DNA from: Roseivirga sp. E12
Lineage (GTDB): Bacteria; Bacteroidota; Bacteroidia; Cytophagales; Cyclobacteriaceae
Direction: 5' to 3'
Assembly: GCF_017592825.1 (NCBI RefSeq)
Contig: NZ_JAGFMD010000003.1
Span: 124,001 to 188,000, forward strand
Length of the DNA: 64,000 nt
Each line of letters opens with the position of its first letter. Position 1 is the stretch's first letter. Below the pieces are notes generated by a model. It worked only from the letters and a program-made list of their open reading frames with translations. It did not search any database and was not told where the DNA came from. A program made the position numbers and the translations under genes. Below, one piece after another: positions 1-9,477 of the stretch.

Positions 1-1504
1 CTTCAAACTGCTCTTCGCTTTCTATTAGAAGGAAAAGGTGTTTGTTAGGATAAAGAATTTTCAGACGCTGCCTAACATTCTCTAGCCCAATACCGCTTTC
101 TTCAGAGTTGCCTCCAATTTTTTGATGCATACTGTTTTTAATGTTAAGGTGTACTTCATCGTTTTGACATTTCAATGCTAAGTTAATCCAAGAGTATTTT
201 TCTAAACTTATGCCATGTTTAAACGCATTTTCAATCATTGGAATTAAAAGCATGGGAGCAATCTCACCCTTGCAACGATCACTAATATTAATCTCTAATT
301 GAATATTTTCCCTATCTGCTATTCGTAGCGTTTGAAAATCTATGTAGTCATTGATGTATTTGATTTCTCGCTCTAAAGGAATGTGTTCAACTGTATTTTC
401 TTGCAACATAAAGCGCATCATATCACTCAGCTTCTGAATGCCTTCTGCCGCTTTTGGGCTTTGCTCTTCTAGCGCCAAACCATATACGGTATTGAGAGAA
501 TTGAATAGAAAGTGTGGGTTGATTTGAGATTTGAGTAAAGAGAGTTCCGTTTTCTTTACTTCTAGGCCTTTTCGCAGACCTTGATCAGACTTCACGTTTG
601 ATAGGTTGAATCGAAAGGCTAAAAAGCTTACGAATGCTGGAATAGGGGATAGAAATAGAAATGAATTAATTGCTATTCTCCAGCCGGATAAAAGCCATAG
701 ATCTCCAAAACCTATGCTATGACTATATTTGAACACAACAATTCCAACCAAACCAATAGATGGCAATAGGAAATGTGTGGCCTTGGCTCCAAGACTTCTT
801 AGGTGCACCTTTGACTCGATGAGGAATGTGGAGGTGAAAACGTAAGATGAAAATGTCATTAATACGGCTATTAATGCTGCTGTTGGTGTAAAAGTTAGCA
901 GCAGACCTGATAGACCCCCAAACGCCCGTGTTGCCAAAACAAGGGAAAGGACGAAATAGATAAGTCCTAAACTGAGCCAAAATGACCAGTTTATCCGTGT
1001 GGTTTGATTTTTCTGTTGTCGAATGAAGTCTTCTACGCTCAGCAGAACCGTTGCAATACCAAAAGCATGCATTGTCCCGAGGACATTGCTTATAATCAAG
1101 TGTTCAAACATTGATATTGAGGAAGCGGCAACTTTTCCACTAAAAGGGGATAGAAAGAGTGCTGGATTAATGGCTCTGCCTATATAGGCCATGATCACTC
1201 CAATAATAATAGAGATGACCATTGTTGTTGGAAAAGCTAATGACCATTTTTTCTGAATAGTGAGTTGAGGGAATAGGGACTTATAGGCATAGATTATGAC
1301 CCCAATGTAAACTAAGTAGTTAACTATTTTTTGAATCAAAAAGTTGGTATGATGGTCTACGGCTAGTGCCTTATCTCCAAAAGCATTTAATGAGTTTAAT
1401 ATTACTTGTTGGCCGACAGAACCTGCGAAAAAATAGAGTTTCTGACCAAGGAATATCAGTATTATGAATAGATATGTAAATCGAATCAGTTTAATGTGTT
1501 TCAT
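1..1504 (-). CDS. LytS/YpdA-type sensor histidine kinase (3' end outside window)
   Basis: The gene reads leftwards from an ATG at 1504 and runs off the window edge, so about 501 residues are visible and the C-terminus is missing. The first roughly 330 residues hold many hydrophobic segments (about six to eight membrane spans). They are followed by the His_kinase motif around QINPHFLFNSLNTVYG, whose His is the predicted phosphorylation site, and an ATPase part with an N-box-like IENAFKHG and a G-box-like ESGIGLENVRQRL. This is the LytS family that usually pairs with LytTR response regulators. Its partner is not visible and would lie to the left of the window. A -7-like CACATTTA lies about 50 bp upstream of the start. 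Family call is firm; the signal sensed is unknown. Confidence 0.9.
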   Translation of the reverse strand, partial: MKHIKLIRFTYLFIILIFLGQKLYFFAGSVGQQVILNSLNAFGDKALAVDHHTNFLIQKIVNYLVYIGVIIYAYKSLFPQLTIQKKWSLAFPTTMVISIIIGVIMAYIGRAINPALFLSPFSGKVAASSISMFEHLIISNVLGTMHAFGIATVLLSVEDFIRQQKNQTTRINWSFWLSLGLIYFVLSLVLATRAFGGLSGLLLTFTPTAALIAVLMTFSSYVFTSTFLIESKVHLRSLGAKATHFLLPSIGLVGIVVFKYSHSIGFGDLWLLSGWRIAINSFLFLSPIPAFVSFLAFRFNLSNVKSDQGLRKGLEVKKTELSLLKSQINPHFLFNSLNTVYGLALEEQSPKAAEGIQKLSDMMRFMLQENTVEHIPLEREIKYINDYIDFQTLRIADRENIQLEINISDRCKGEIAPMLLIPMIENAFKHGISLEKYSWINLALKCQNDEVHLNIKNSMHQKIGGNSEESGIGLENVRQRLKILYPNKHLFLLIESEEQFE

Positions 1505-1634
1505 GCTCCAATCATAACACTCGGTTCACCAGTCAACAATTAAATGTGACCAAGTACCACAAGAATGTGATGGAATATAAAAATCGGTTGCACCCGAAAC
1601 TAGAAATGATCAATTTGTCTTAAAATTAAAGACA

Positions 1635-2051
1635 ATGACTTCTCCTTTTCATTTAGCATTTCCTATTAAGGATATCGAATCAACGCGAGAGTTCTACGGG
1701 GGACTTTTAGGTTGCGAAATTGGCCGCTCTACGGACAAGTGGATCGACTTTAACTTCTTTGGCAACCAACTCAGTGCACATGTAAAACCAGAGGAGCTTG
1801 TCGCTGCACACACAAATGCTGTGGATGGAAAGAATGTACCGGTTAGGCACTTTGGGGCTGTTTTGGAATGGGACCAATGGCATGGATTGGCAGATAAACT
1901 CAAAGAAGTAAGTACGGACTTTATTATCGAGCCTTATATTCGGTTCGAAGGGGAAGTGGGCGAACAGGCAACTATGTTTTTTCTAGACCCTAGCGGAAAT
2001 GCATTAGAATTTAAGTCGTTTAGAGACCCATCTCAAATGTTTGCCAAATGA
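1635..2051 (+). CDS. VOC (glyoxalase-fold) family protein
   Basis: A 138-residue protein with the vicinal-oxygen-chelate fold: an N-terminal [21 protein letters not shown] segment, and a C-terminal half with a [16 protein letters not shown] strand that ends in the usual E/F pattern. The likely metal ligands are the His near residue 7 and the Glu in the ALEFK strand. VOC proteins include glyoxalase I, dioxygenases and resistance proteins; the sequence does not identify the substrate. The gene overlaps the next one by 4 bases (ATGA), so it is the first gene of a tight four-gene operon with an amidohydrolase, a DJ-1-like lipoprotein and a methyltransferase. Confidence 0.85.
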   Translation: MTSPFHLAFPIKDIESTREFYGGLLGCEIGRSTDKWIDFNFFGNQLSAHVKPEELVAAHTNAVDGKNVPVRHFGAVLEWDQWHGLADKLKEVSTDFIIEPYIRFEGEVGEQATMFFLDPSGNALEFKSFRDPSQMFAK

Positions 2052-3298
2052 GAAAGCCCATTTTGTTCCTGCTAATACTATGCTTACCTCTCTTTGGTCA
2101 TGCACAGGTAGACTTTTTGTTAAAACCAGATAGAGTGTTCGATGGAGTGACCATGCACGATAATTGGGTGGTGGCTGTAAAAGGAAATGAAATTACCTAT
2201 GCGGGGCCAGACAGAAATATAAAGGCAGGAGAGTCGATAAAACTCAAGGGTATGACTTTAATGCCAGGCTTAATTGAAGGTCACTCTCACATTTTACTAC
2301 ACCCTTACAACGAAACCTCTTGGAACGATCAGGTACTTAAAGAATCTTGGGCTGAAAGATCAGCCCGGGCCGTGAATCATTTAAGGGCATCACTGATGGC
2401 TGGTGTAACCACTATGCGAGATCTAGGCTCTGAAGGTGCAGGTTACACAGATGTTGGCATGAAGCAGGCCGTGCAAAAAGGAGTAATTCCTGGACCTAGA
2501 CTTCTGGTAGCCGGTAAAGCAATTGTTGCAACAGGAAGTTACGGCCCTAAAGGCTTTCATGAGGGCGTACAAGTGCCATTAGGCGCAGAAACGGCAGATG
2601 GATTTGATGACTTGATCAAAGTGACTAGAGACCAAATTGGGCACGGAGCTGACTTTATAAAGGTATATGCTGATTATCGCTGGGGACCTAATAGAACTGC
2701 TGAGGCTACTTTTACAGTGGCCGAACTCAAAACCATAGTAGAGATTGCCGAGAGTAGCGGACGTTATGTCGTTGCTCATGCCTCTTCCCCTGAAGGTATG
2801 CGCAGGGCGATAGAAGCTGGAGTTGAAACCATAGAACATGGAGATGGCGGAACTCCTGAATTATTCGCATTAATGGCTAAGGAGGGGATTGGTTTTTGTC
2901 CTACACTAGCAGCAGGTGACGCTATAACACAATATGGTGGCTGGAATAAAGATGTTGATCCGGAACCAACCAGAATTGTGAATAAGAGAAAGTCTTTCAA
3001 AATGGCTCTTGATGCAGGAGTCAAGATAGTTTTTGGAGGAGATGTTGGCGTATTTACACATGGTGATAACGTTAGGGAACTGGAGATGATGGTTGGCTAT
3101 GGGATGAGCAGCCAAGCGTCATTGGAATCAGCTACATCTCTTAATGCTGACATGTTCCACTTAGATCGTCTAGGACAAATAAAGGAAGGGTTTTTGGCTG
3201 ATATCATTGTGGTTGAAGGGAACCCCTTGAACGACATCTCTAATTTGAGAAAAGTGAACCTGGTGATGAAGAATGGAGTGATTTACAAAAGAAATTGA
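2048..3298 (+). CDS. Secreted metal-dependent amidohydrolase (imidazolonepropionase-like)
   Basis: A 416-residue protein with a signal peptide (residues 1-19, ending GHAQ). The amidohydrolase TIM barrel shows the expected metal set: HxH in GLIEGHSH, a candidate carboxylated Lys in DFIKVYADY, His in VVAHASS and IEHGD, and Asp in VFGGDVGVF. The C-terminal beta part ([17 protein letters not shown]) is typical of the imidazolonepropionase/prolidase-like subgroup, which hydrolyses cyclic amides, imides or Xaa-Pro peptides. A signal peptide argues for a periplasmic role rather than histidine breakdown. It overlaps the VOC gene by 4 bases and is followed 1 base later by the DJ-1-like gene. Substrate unknown. 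Confidence 0.88.
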   Translation: MRKPILFLLILCLPLFGHAQVDFLLKPDRVFDGVTMHDNWVVAVKGNEITYAGPDRNIKAGESIKLKGMTLMPGLIEGHSHILLHPYNETSWNDQVLKESWAERSARAVNHLRASLMAGVTTMRDLGSEGAGYTDVGMKQAVQKGVIPGPRLLVAGKAIVATGSYGPKGFHEGVQVPLGAETADGFDDLIKVTRDQIGHGADFIKVYADYRWGPNRTAEATFTVAELKTIVEIAESSGRYVVAHASSPEGMRRAIEAGVETIEHGDGGTPELFALMAKEGIGFCPTLAAGDAITQYGGWNKDVDPEPTRIVNKRKSFKMALDAGVKIVFGGDVGVFTHGDNVRELEMMVGYGMSSQASLESATSLNADMFHLDRLGQIKEGFLADIIVVEGNPLNDISNLRKVNLVMKNGVIYKRN

Positions 3299-3299
3299 T

Positions 3300-4028
3300 A
3301 TGAAGAAAGTTTACTTTTTAGGCTTAATAGTGTTCTTGTCGGCTTGTGGAGTTGAAAAGGATTCGAAAGAAGTTGTGCAGACAAGTTTAGAAATTCACAA
3401 ACCAGAGAATGCTCCGACAAAAGTCTTGAATGTTGGTTTTTTGGCGATTAATGGAGTTTACAACTCTGAACTGATGGCGCCTTACGATATTTTTCAACAC
3501 ACAATCTTTCACACTGACCCGGGCATGAAAACATTTATTGTTTCACCAACCCTCGAACCTATTGTCACTTTCGAGGGCATTACTGTTACTCCGCACTATA
3601 GCTTCGAGAATGTGCCAGAGATTGATGTTTTAGTAGTTCCGAGTGCGGAGCACAATATGGATTCTGATCTGGAGGATGAAGTCTTGATCTCGTTTGTCAA
3701 AGAGAAAGGCGCAAAAGCCCAGTTTGTAATGTCATTATGTGATGGTGCGTTTATCCTAGCTCAAGCAGGGCTTTTGGACAATGTGAAGTGCACGACTTTT
3801 CCGAGCGATATAGCTAAAATGAGAAAGCGTTTCCCTGATCTGGACATTTATGAAGATGTGAGCTTTGTTCATGACGGAAAGGCGATTACCTCATCTGGAG
3901 GGGCTAAATCATATGATCCTGCTCTATATCTGGTCGAGTATCTCTATGGAAAGCAAAAGGCCAAAGGGGTAGCAAAGGGCTTGGTGATTGATTGGAAGGT
4001 TGGAGAGATTAAGAGCATTTTGCCTTAA
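3300..4028 (+). CDS. DJ-1/PfpI-like lipoprotein
   Basis: A 242-residue protein starting with a lipoprotein signal (lipobox LSAC, Cys about residue 16), so it is probably anchored in the envelope. The body is a class I glutamine-amidotransferase-like/DJ-1 fold. The nucleophile elbow is VMSLCDGAFILAQAG with Cys as the expected nucleophile; an upstream Glu lies in the EHNMDSD region and a later strand reads AITSSGGAKSYDPAL. It matches the amidotransferase half of GlxA-type AraC regulators but has no DNA-binding domain and is exported. Family members include chaperones, glyoxalase III and isonitrile hydratase; the actual reaction cannot be read from the sequence. Third gene of the 1635-5155 operon. 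Confidence 0.8.
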   Translation: MKKVYFLGLIVFLSACGVEKDSKEVVQTSLEIHKPENAPTKVLNVGFLAINGVYNSELMAPYDIFQHTIFHTDPGMKTFIVSPTLEPIVTFEGITVTPHYSFENVPEIDVLVVPSAEHNMDSDLEDEVLISFVKEKGAKAQFVMSLCDGAFILAQAGLLDNVKCTTFPSDIAKMRKRFPDLDIYEDVSFVHDGKAITSSGGAKSYDPALYLVEYLYGKQKAKGVAKGLVIDWKVGEIKSILP

Positions 4029-5155
4029 TGGCGGAGACAGGGTCGATGAGTGACGAGGAAGAACAAGAGAAGCAGCGTAAGTCTCCTGCTGAGAATTGGG
4101 AACACGAGTTCGGTATTTCTCCTGAAAATATTGATGATCTCATTTCCCTAGCTGATTTATTCATAAAACAGAAAAAACCAGAGGAGGCAGAAAAAGTCTA
4201 TGAGCATATTCTTCTCTTCGAACCCGATAATTCTCAAGCGAAAAATGCGCTTGAGGAGTTAAGAAGTGAAAGTGTTCCTAGGTGGCACTTTACTATGTTG
4301 GCGGATACCAACAGGAACGATGCATTCGAGAAGGCGATAAAAAAGCACACAAACAGAAAGACAAGAATACTTGACATTGGGACGGGGTCTGGCTTGCTGT
4401 CTATGATGGCGGCTCGATGTGGTGCAAAAGAAATAATAGCCTGTGAAGAGCACGAGGGTTTATTTAGAGCAGCAAAGAGAATTGTTGACGCTAATGGGTT
4501 TGGAGACAGCATCAAAGTTATCAACAAGCGGTCGAGCCACTTAGAGCAGGGAGAGGATTATAATGAAAAGTTTGATTTAATCATCTGTGAAATTCTGGAT
4601 TCAGGTGGTTTAGGCGAAGGCGTCTTACCTACATTGAGACAGGCCAAAGAGGAAGTGGCAACCAAGAACGTCAGAATTATTCCTGCCGGAATTTCCCTTA
4701 AGGCACAGTTAATTGAAATCCCAAAGCTTCACCAAGTTAACCCTATCAAAAGTATATCGGGTTTTGATCTTTCCATCTTTGATGAGTTCAGGGTTTCGGA
4801 TACATATACCCCGTTAAATCTTGCAATTCAAGAATACAAACCCCTAAGTGAAGTGTTTGACTTGAGGGCCTATGATTTCAATGATGTCAACGATTATGAG
4901 ATCGACTTTAACAAACCGGAAATTGATACCCTTGAGCCTAAATGTATTGAAAGTGGTCAACTTCAGGCGGTAGCTTTTTGGTTCGATTTACATATGGATG
5001 AAGAAGACACTTATTCATCTGGACCGGGAGGCGAGCTAGACCATTGGCTTCAAGCTATATACTACTTTGAGCAACCAAAAGATGTCACCCAAGGTGATCG
5101 CATAAAGATAAATGCGCTCTATAGCGACTGGATGGTAAGGTTTAGGCTTCCTTAG
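4028..5155 (+). CDS. TPR-containing protein arginine methyltransferase-like protein (PRMT7/PRMT9-like)
   Basis: A 375-residue cytoplasmic protein. Residues about 33-78 form a TPR-like helical pair (LADLFIKQKKPEEAEKVYEH). Residues 85-375 resemble the PRMT catalytic core: WHFTMLADTNRNDAF at the N-terminus, SAM motif I ILDIGTGSGLLSMMA (114-128), and an acidic motif ACEEHE. The double-E loop EILDSGGLGEG has Glu188 and Glu197 in the spacing used by PRMTs to hold the substrate guanidinium, and DHW at 338-340 fits the PRMT THW-loop position. Stretches such as NGFGDSIKVINK look specifically PRMT7-like. PRMTs are common in eukaryotes and rare in bacteria. The ATG overlaps the preceding stop by one base; the 3' end overlaps the convergent ABC gene by 4 bases. 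Methyltransferase fold is certain, protein-arginine activity is inferred. Confidence 0.8.
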   Translation: MAETGSMSDEEEQEKQRKSPAENWEHEFGISPENIDDLISLADLFIKQKKPEEAEKVYEHILLFEPDNSQAKNALEELRSESVPRWHFTMLADTNRNDAFEKAIKKHTNRKTRILDIGTGSGLLSMMAARCGAKEIIACEEHEGLFRAAKRIVDANGFGDSIKVINKRSSHLEQGEDYNEKFDLIICEILDSGGLGEGVLPTLRQAKEEVATKNVRIIPAGISLKAQLIEIPKLHQVNPIKSISGFDLSIFDEFRVSDTYTPLNLAIQEYKPLSEVFDLRAYDFNDVNDYEIDFNKPEIDTLEPKCIESGQLQAVAFWFDLHMDEEDTYSSGPGGELDHWLQAIYYFEQPKDVTQGDRIKINALYSDWMVRFRLP

Positions 5156-5862
5156 TAAGTAGCGAAGTATTCTTCCAAATCAGTGAGCGTGGAAGCGCTG
5201 GTAGCGATGTCTTGTTTGATCAATCCTTTTTCTAGAAGGACAATTCTTTCACAGACTTCCGTCACATGGTTGAGATCATGACTAGAAATCAACATAGTAA
5301 GCTGGTGGTTTTCTTTCCAGTCCTTAAGTAAGTTTTTCAACCTAATTTGGGTAGTTGGATCTAGGTTAGCAAAAGGCTCATCTAGTAGAATTACTTCCGG
5401 GCTACCCATTAATGCTGCTGCAATCCCCACCTTCTTTTGATTACCCTTAGACAGGTCTCGGATATACTTTTTCTTGCCAACAATCTCGTCATTGAACAAG
5501 GCTTCGAACTGGCCTAAAAACTCTTTCATATCACCAGGAGAGTAGTTGTGAAGTGAACCTACAAACTCAAAATACTCATCTGGTGTGAGATAGTCAATTA
5601 AGAAAGACTCATCAAGAAATGAACCTGTATAAAACTTCCAATCTTCTGATGATCGAACGTCTACTCCTTTGGAGGTGACAGCTCCTTTAGTGGGCCTTAT
5701 CAAATCCAGGATCATTCTAAAGAAAGTAGTTTTTCCTGCCCCATTGTTACCCACAAGGCCAAAACTCTCCCCTTTACCAATGGACAGCTCAGGGATATTA
5801 ACCACTTCAACACCTTTGTATGTCTTCGAAAGCTCTTTAACGTCAATCATAATTGAATTCAT
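5152..5862 (-). CDS. ABC transporter ATP-binding protein
   Basis: A 236-residue ATPase with Walker A GNNGAGKTT, Q-loop region, signature LSKGNQKKV, Walker B VILLDEPFANLDP and H-loop SSHDL. The LSKGNQ signature is usual for ATPases that pair with ABC-2-type exporters. It starts directly after the stop of the DUF5687 permease gene, so the two form an export complex. ATG at 5850 (fifth residue) is an alternative start. Substrate unknown. Confidence 0.93.
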   Translation of the reverse strand: MNSIMIDVKELSKTYKGVEVVNIPELSIGKGESFGLVGNNGAGKTTFFRMILDLIRPTKGAVTSKGVDVRSSEDWKFYTGSFLDESFLIDYLTPDEYFEFVGSLHNYSPGDMKEFLGQFEALFNDEIVGKKKYIRDLSKGNQKKVGIAAALMGSPEVILLDEPFANLDPTTQIRLKNLLKDWKENHQLTMLISSHDLNHVTEVCERIVLLEKGLIKQDIATSASTLTDLEEYFATY

Positions 5863-7341
5863 TTATTGTGCACGGAAGCCCGCAGCGATTTTGTGTCTGT
5901 TTTCAGTGAACGATTTGGTAATATAATCTATCACCTTATTTCTGAGTAGGAAGCCTATCAAGCCGATAAGGGCGACCAGAAGCAAACCGTAAGTCCCATA
6001 ACCAAAGGCTAATAATGGACCATAGAACAAGTATGGTAAACCCAGCACCGGTATGGCAATAAGAAATTGTGCCGCTCCTACACCTTCATAGTTGAATGCC
6101 GCTCCTTTATTGAGGTCAATTTTCTTAGGGTTAAACATAGCGATGCGCATCACGAAAGGAATATTCACACCAATATTAAAGAGATAAGCGGCAAGGTTGA
6201 ACAAGATGATTTCGACTCCGAAATAGGCATAGCCCAAAGAGGCTACAAAGGCGATAGTGCATGCCGTCACGAACATATAGTATTTCGCCTCGAAGTATTG
6301 CCTTAAGTTCATTTTTCGAATTAGAACAAAATCGAAGTAGCCACTTTCCCAACTCAGTAAAAATTGACCGTGGTTGATAAAGAACGCACCTGTTACAAAG
6401 ATTCCTGCCAGCAGAAAGATGCCACTCATCTCTTCCATGTAGATGTCTTGGGTGTAAAAGATTAATCCATAAAAGAGGAGTAGCCCGCTCATAACCAATG
6501 TGTTTCTTGGTCTTTTGTGTCTTATAATCAGCTTAAGTTCTAGGGCGATGAGCTCACCAATTCTCCCAAACCTTTTGAGGAATGCAAAATCTCCCGAGAC
6601 TCGCGTTTTATTCTTTTTGGTAGAGATTTCTTCCGGATAAGTGTTCTTTGATAGGTAGATATAGTTCAGCCTATAGAAGAGTAACCACAGCGCAACAGGT
6701 ATTGCTGCAAAAGCTGGCTGTGCTAAAACGGCACCAAACAGCTTATCCGAGATCATTGAAAATGATACAATTTGGAAATAATCCAGAGCTCCGAGGGCTG
6801 CAAAGATGATTACCATACCCAACAAAAGGTTGGGCATATCATTGAGTTTCTTTTTGAAAAGAATGCCCAGGAAATGTATGGTAAAGACCATCCCAATGAT
6901 CATCACTAGCCATAATAAGCCTGTAAGCGCTCCGTATTCCCGACCAACTCTTACAATTGCCGTAGGGGCAAAAAGAAAAATGGCCAAAAGGTTAAATACA
7001 CTGACCTGACTTTTTCTAAGCATGAAATGCAAAAACTGACTCTTTTTGATAGGTAGATGTAAGTAAGGCTGAATACTTAATACAGGTACATTTTGTAGAA
7101 AGAATCGGATCATGAACTCAAAGAAGAAGTAATAGAGCAGCAGACTGTTGATGAGCTCAACAGGGTCCTTACCTGGGACCACTTCCTCTAAGCCAAAGGC
7201 TATTCCTACACCGGCCATGATGGCGTAGACCATTAGCATAACCCCTACAAACCCAAGAAAAATGTTGGCTAGTAGATTCTTCGCCCAAATTGGTGACCGG
7301 AAACTCTCTTTCCAAGCGTGACTAATAAAGGTTTGAATCAT
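5863..7341 (-). CDS. DUF5687 family ABC-2-type permease
   Basis: A 492-residue integral membrane protein with roughly 10-12 hydrophobic segments, an N-terminus (ISHAWKESFRSPIWAKNLL) characteristic of the Bacteroidota DUF5687 family, and a cytoplasmic middle part rich in Lys/Arg (around NKTRVSGDFAFLKRFG). DUF5687 proteins are the membrane half of two-gene ABC exporters; the ATPase follows immediately. It lies 7 bases downstream of an M28 peptidase gene and is probably cotranscribed with it. The exported substrate is unknown. Confidence 0.88.
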   Translation of the reverse strand: MIQTFISHAWKESFRSPIWAKNLLANIFLGFVGVMLMVYAIMAGVGIAFGLEEVVPGKDPVELINSLLLYYFFFEFMIRFFLQNVPVLSIQPYLHLPIKKSQFLHFMLRKSQVSVFNLLAIFLFAPTAIVRVGREYGALTGLLWLVMIIGMVFTIHFLGILFKKKLNDMPNLLLGMVIIFAALGALDYFQIVSFSMISDKLFGAVLAQPAFAAIPVALWLLFYRLNYIYLSKNTYPEEISTKKNKTRVSGDFAFLKRFGRIGELIALELKLIIRHKRPRNTLVMSGLLLFYGLIFYTQDIYMEEMSGIFLLAGIFVTGAFFINHGQFLLSWESGYFDFVLIRKMNLRQYFEAKYYMFVTACTIAFVASLGYAYFGVEIILFNLAAYLFNIGVNIPFVMRIAMFNPKKIDLNKGAAFNYEGVGAAQFLIAIPVLGLPYLFYGPLLAFGYGTYGLLLVALIGLIGFLLRNKVIDYITKSFTENRHKIAAGFRAQ

Positions 7342-7348
7342 ATTTATA

Positions 7349-8254
7349 TCAGTTGAGTGAGGTGTCTAGTGCCAAAATACAATCCAATATTGCGTGTGCT
7401 GCTCTGACATAGAATTCTTGATTTACATTCTCGAAATCATCAGTTGGTTTGTGGTAATGTTGATGATCTTCAACACCAAAGTATAGAAACGGAATGCCTT
7501 TTTTATGGAATGCTCCATGATCAGATTGACCTGTCCAGTCATCATTACCAAGGTCAGGCGAGTCATGGCCTAGTTTAAGATTCAGAGGTTGAGGGTCAAT
7601 TTTTTCAATGATGGGTTTCAGGTTAGGATAATGATGCGTTCCTGCTACATAAAGCTCATTTTTATCGTTTATGCTGATCATATCCATGTTGATATTCAAC
7701 ACAATGTTCTCCAAGGGAATACGCTCATCTTCCAGAAAGGCTTTTGCTCCTTGTAAGCCCATTTCTTCACCATCCAGCGCAGCAAAAACCAGCGTGTGGC
7801 GAGGCTTGTTCGCTCTAAAATACTCCATCATGGCAAGTAGTGCTGCGACCCCAGAGGCGTTATCATCAGCCCCATTATAAACCACGCTATCGCGTACGCC
7901 CAGATGATCGTAATGTGCTGTAATTACAAAAGCAGTTTCTTCGCGTCCTCGGACATAACCAATCACATTCACGCCTTCGATCTCTTCTCCAGCCCTATTC
8001 TTAAAGGTGAAAGGATGCAAATAGCCTTTGTTAAGACTTCTTGCTTTAACATCCTTCATTTGACCTACAATAAATCGTCTGGCAGCTTCTGCTCCGGGAG
8101 TCCCAGTTCTTCGGCCCTGAGCCGCGTCATGAGAAAGCCTTCTTAGGTCATCCAGCATATATTCAGAGTCGAGACGATCTATCTGAGCTGTGGCAGGCAG
8201 GGAAATGATCAGGGCGAGAATAAATAGGGCAATGAAATTTGAATACCTTTGCAT
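7349..8254 (-). CDS. Secreted M28 family zinc aminopeptidase
   Basis: A 301-residue protein with a signal peptide (about residues 1-23, ending ATAQ). The M28 di-zinc set is visible: AHYDH, NGADDNASG (bridging Asp), DGEEMGLQG (catalytic Glu pair), NMDM, and a C-terminal His in EDHQHYHKPTDD. The length and lack of a PA domain place it with small bacterial leucyl/glutaminyl-cyclase-like M28 enzymes. It is the first gene of the minus-strand group with the DUF5687 exporter and is divergent from the gene at 8343. Confidence 0.92.
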   Translation of the reverse strand: MQRYSNFIALFILALIISLPATAQIDRLDSEYMLDDLRRLSHDAAQGRRTGTPGAEAARRFIVGQMKDVKARSLNKGYLHPFTFKNRAGEEIEGVNVIGYVRGREETAFVITAHYDHLGVRDSVVYNGADDNASGVAALLAMMEYFRANKPRHTLVFAALDGEEMGLQGAKAFLEDERIPLENIVLNINMDMISINDKNELYVAGTHHYPNLKPIIEKIDPQPLNLKLGHDSPDLGNDDWTGQSDHGAFHKKGIPFLYFGVEDHQHYHKPTDDFENVNQEFYVRAAHAILDCILALDTSLN

Positions 8255-8342
8255 CGTTACTAGGGTTGTCGAAAGTTGATGAAATCCTTTTCGGTTGTGG
8301 TTTAATTAACTTTCATAAACTTAATCAATACGAAACGAAGTC

Positions 8343-9398
8343 TTGCGACCATTTATACAGAAGTTAGCGTACTTTTTTGTCTTCATTTGCCTTTGGCATT
8401 CTGCCAATAGTCAGTCAGAGACCAATCAAATGCTTGAAAAGCTTCAGCTTAATCAAGCCTTATATCCTCCCGAAAATATTCTAAGTACTAAGTCAATTGT
8501 GTTACTTTCTGTGCCTGAGGTCGCTGAACAGAACGAGTGGATGATTTTGGTGGATGAACTGCAGCAATTTTTGGCTGAAGAAGGAATAGATGCTGTAGCG
8601 TACATACAAGTAGAGTCACTCTTTTCCATTCCTAACAAGGTTTTAGAGATTCCGACTTATTTGAATCAACGAGAAATTCAGAATGTGATCCTTTTTGCCG
8701 CTAAGGATGAAGACTCACCCATATTTATTGCCATGGGCCCCTATAACGGAAAACCTTCCTTTTTTGATAAGAGCAGTGTTTTCTGGACTAGGTCTGCTTC
8801 AAAACTGGAAAGTGTGGCCAGCGAATTGAATACCTACTTTAAGACGGGGGCGGTATATCGCGATAACCTATTGGTTAATGAATCACCCGAGTTTTTCTTT
8901 CCCGAGGTAAGTTTGGGCATTGTTGCAAAGAGTATTCCTCCAAGGCTGGCAGAATTTAAAGTATCAGTGCAGGCGCTCGATCTCGCGCTTTTTGATCAAA
9001 TAGGTCCTGCTTCATTTCGATATGAGAATTTCTATGCTCGGGATGAATTCATTCAAGGCATTCGGGATCGTGACTACGCTATTCAAGCATTGGTAACTGA
9101 TAGTACCAACAATATTTTCTACAAGGATGCGGCAAAGACCAATCAAGCCTTGAGACAGGAAGGTTTTCAGTATGAACTGATGTTTGTTAGTGGAACCGAT
9201 GACCGTGTTTACGAGTGGTTGCCTTTTCCTGACAGACCGAAACCCACAGGTAGAATCATTCATAAGTTCTACCTCAATGACCTGAGAAATAATAACATTT
9301 ATGTGGGTAAGGAATGGGATGCTTCCACCGATTGGAGCCAAGCATTGAGCACTTTTTTGGCTCAGATGAATAAGGTTATCCAAGAAAAATCGAACTAA
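8343..9398 (+). CDS. Secreted protein of unknown function
   Basis: I do not recognise this 351-residue protein. The only start that gives a signal peptide is TTG at 8343 (MRPFIQKLAYFFVFICLWH, cleavage after about residue 23, NSQ). An in-frame stop at 8322-8324 excludes a longer form and no ATG lies between. The rest is mixed alpha/beta with no metal-binding motif, no obvious repeat and no membrane anchor. The region around ARDEFIQGIRDRDYAIQALV and a Tyr/Trp-rich C-terminus may be the most conserved part. It is likely periplasmic or secreted; function unknown. Confidence 0.75.
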   Translation: MRPFIQKLAYFFVFICLWHSANSQSETNQMLEKLQLNQALYPPENILSTKSIVLLSVPEVAEQNEWMILVDELQQFLAEEGIDAVAYIQVESLFSIPNKVLEIPTYLNQREIQNVILFAAKDEDSPIFIAMGPYNGKPSFFDKSSVFWTRSASKLESVASELNTYFKTGAVYRDNLLVNESPEFFFPEVSLGIVAKSIPPRLAEFKVSVQALDLALFDQIGPASFRYENFYARDEFIQGIRDRDYAIQALVTDSTNNIFYKDAAKTNQALRQEGFQYELMFVSGTDDRVYEWLPFPDRPKPTGRIIHKFYLNDLRNNNIYVGKEWDASTDWSQALSTFLAQMNKVIQEKSN

Positions 9399-9477
9399 TC
9401 CCACATATTCTCCACACGTCTAAATTTCTGAGCGCTTCATTCTTGTCCTTCTTATATTTAGGAAAACCAATGAAAAA

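Noticed and set aside
1505-1634. Possible LytTR direct repeat upstream of the left-edge kinase.
   Set aside because: A CACATTTA -7-like box is present, but the positions 21 bp apart at the expected distance do not match each other.
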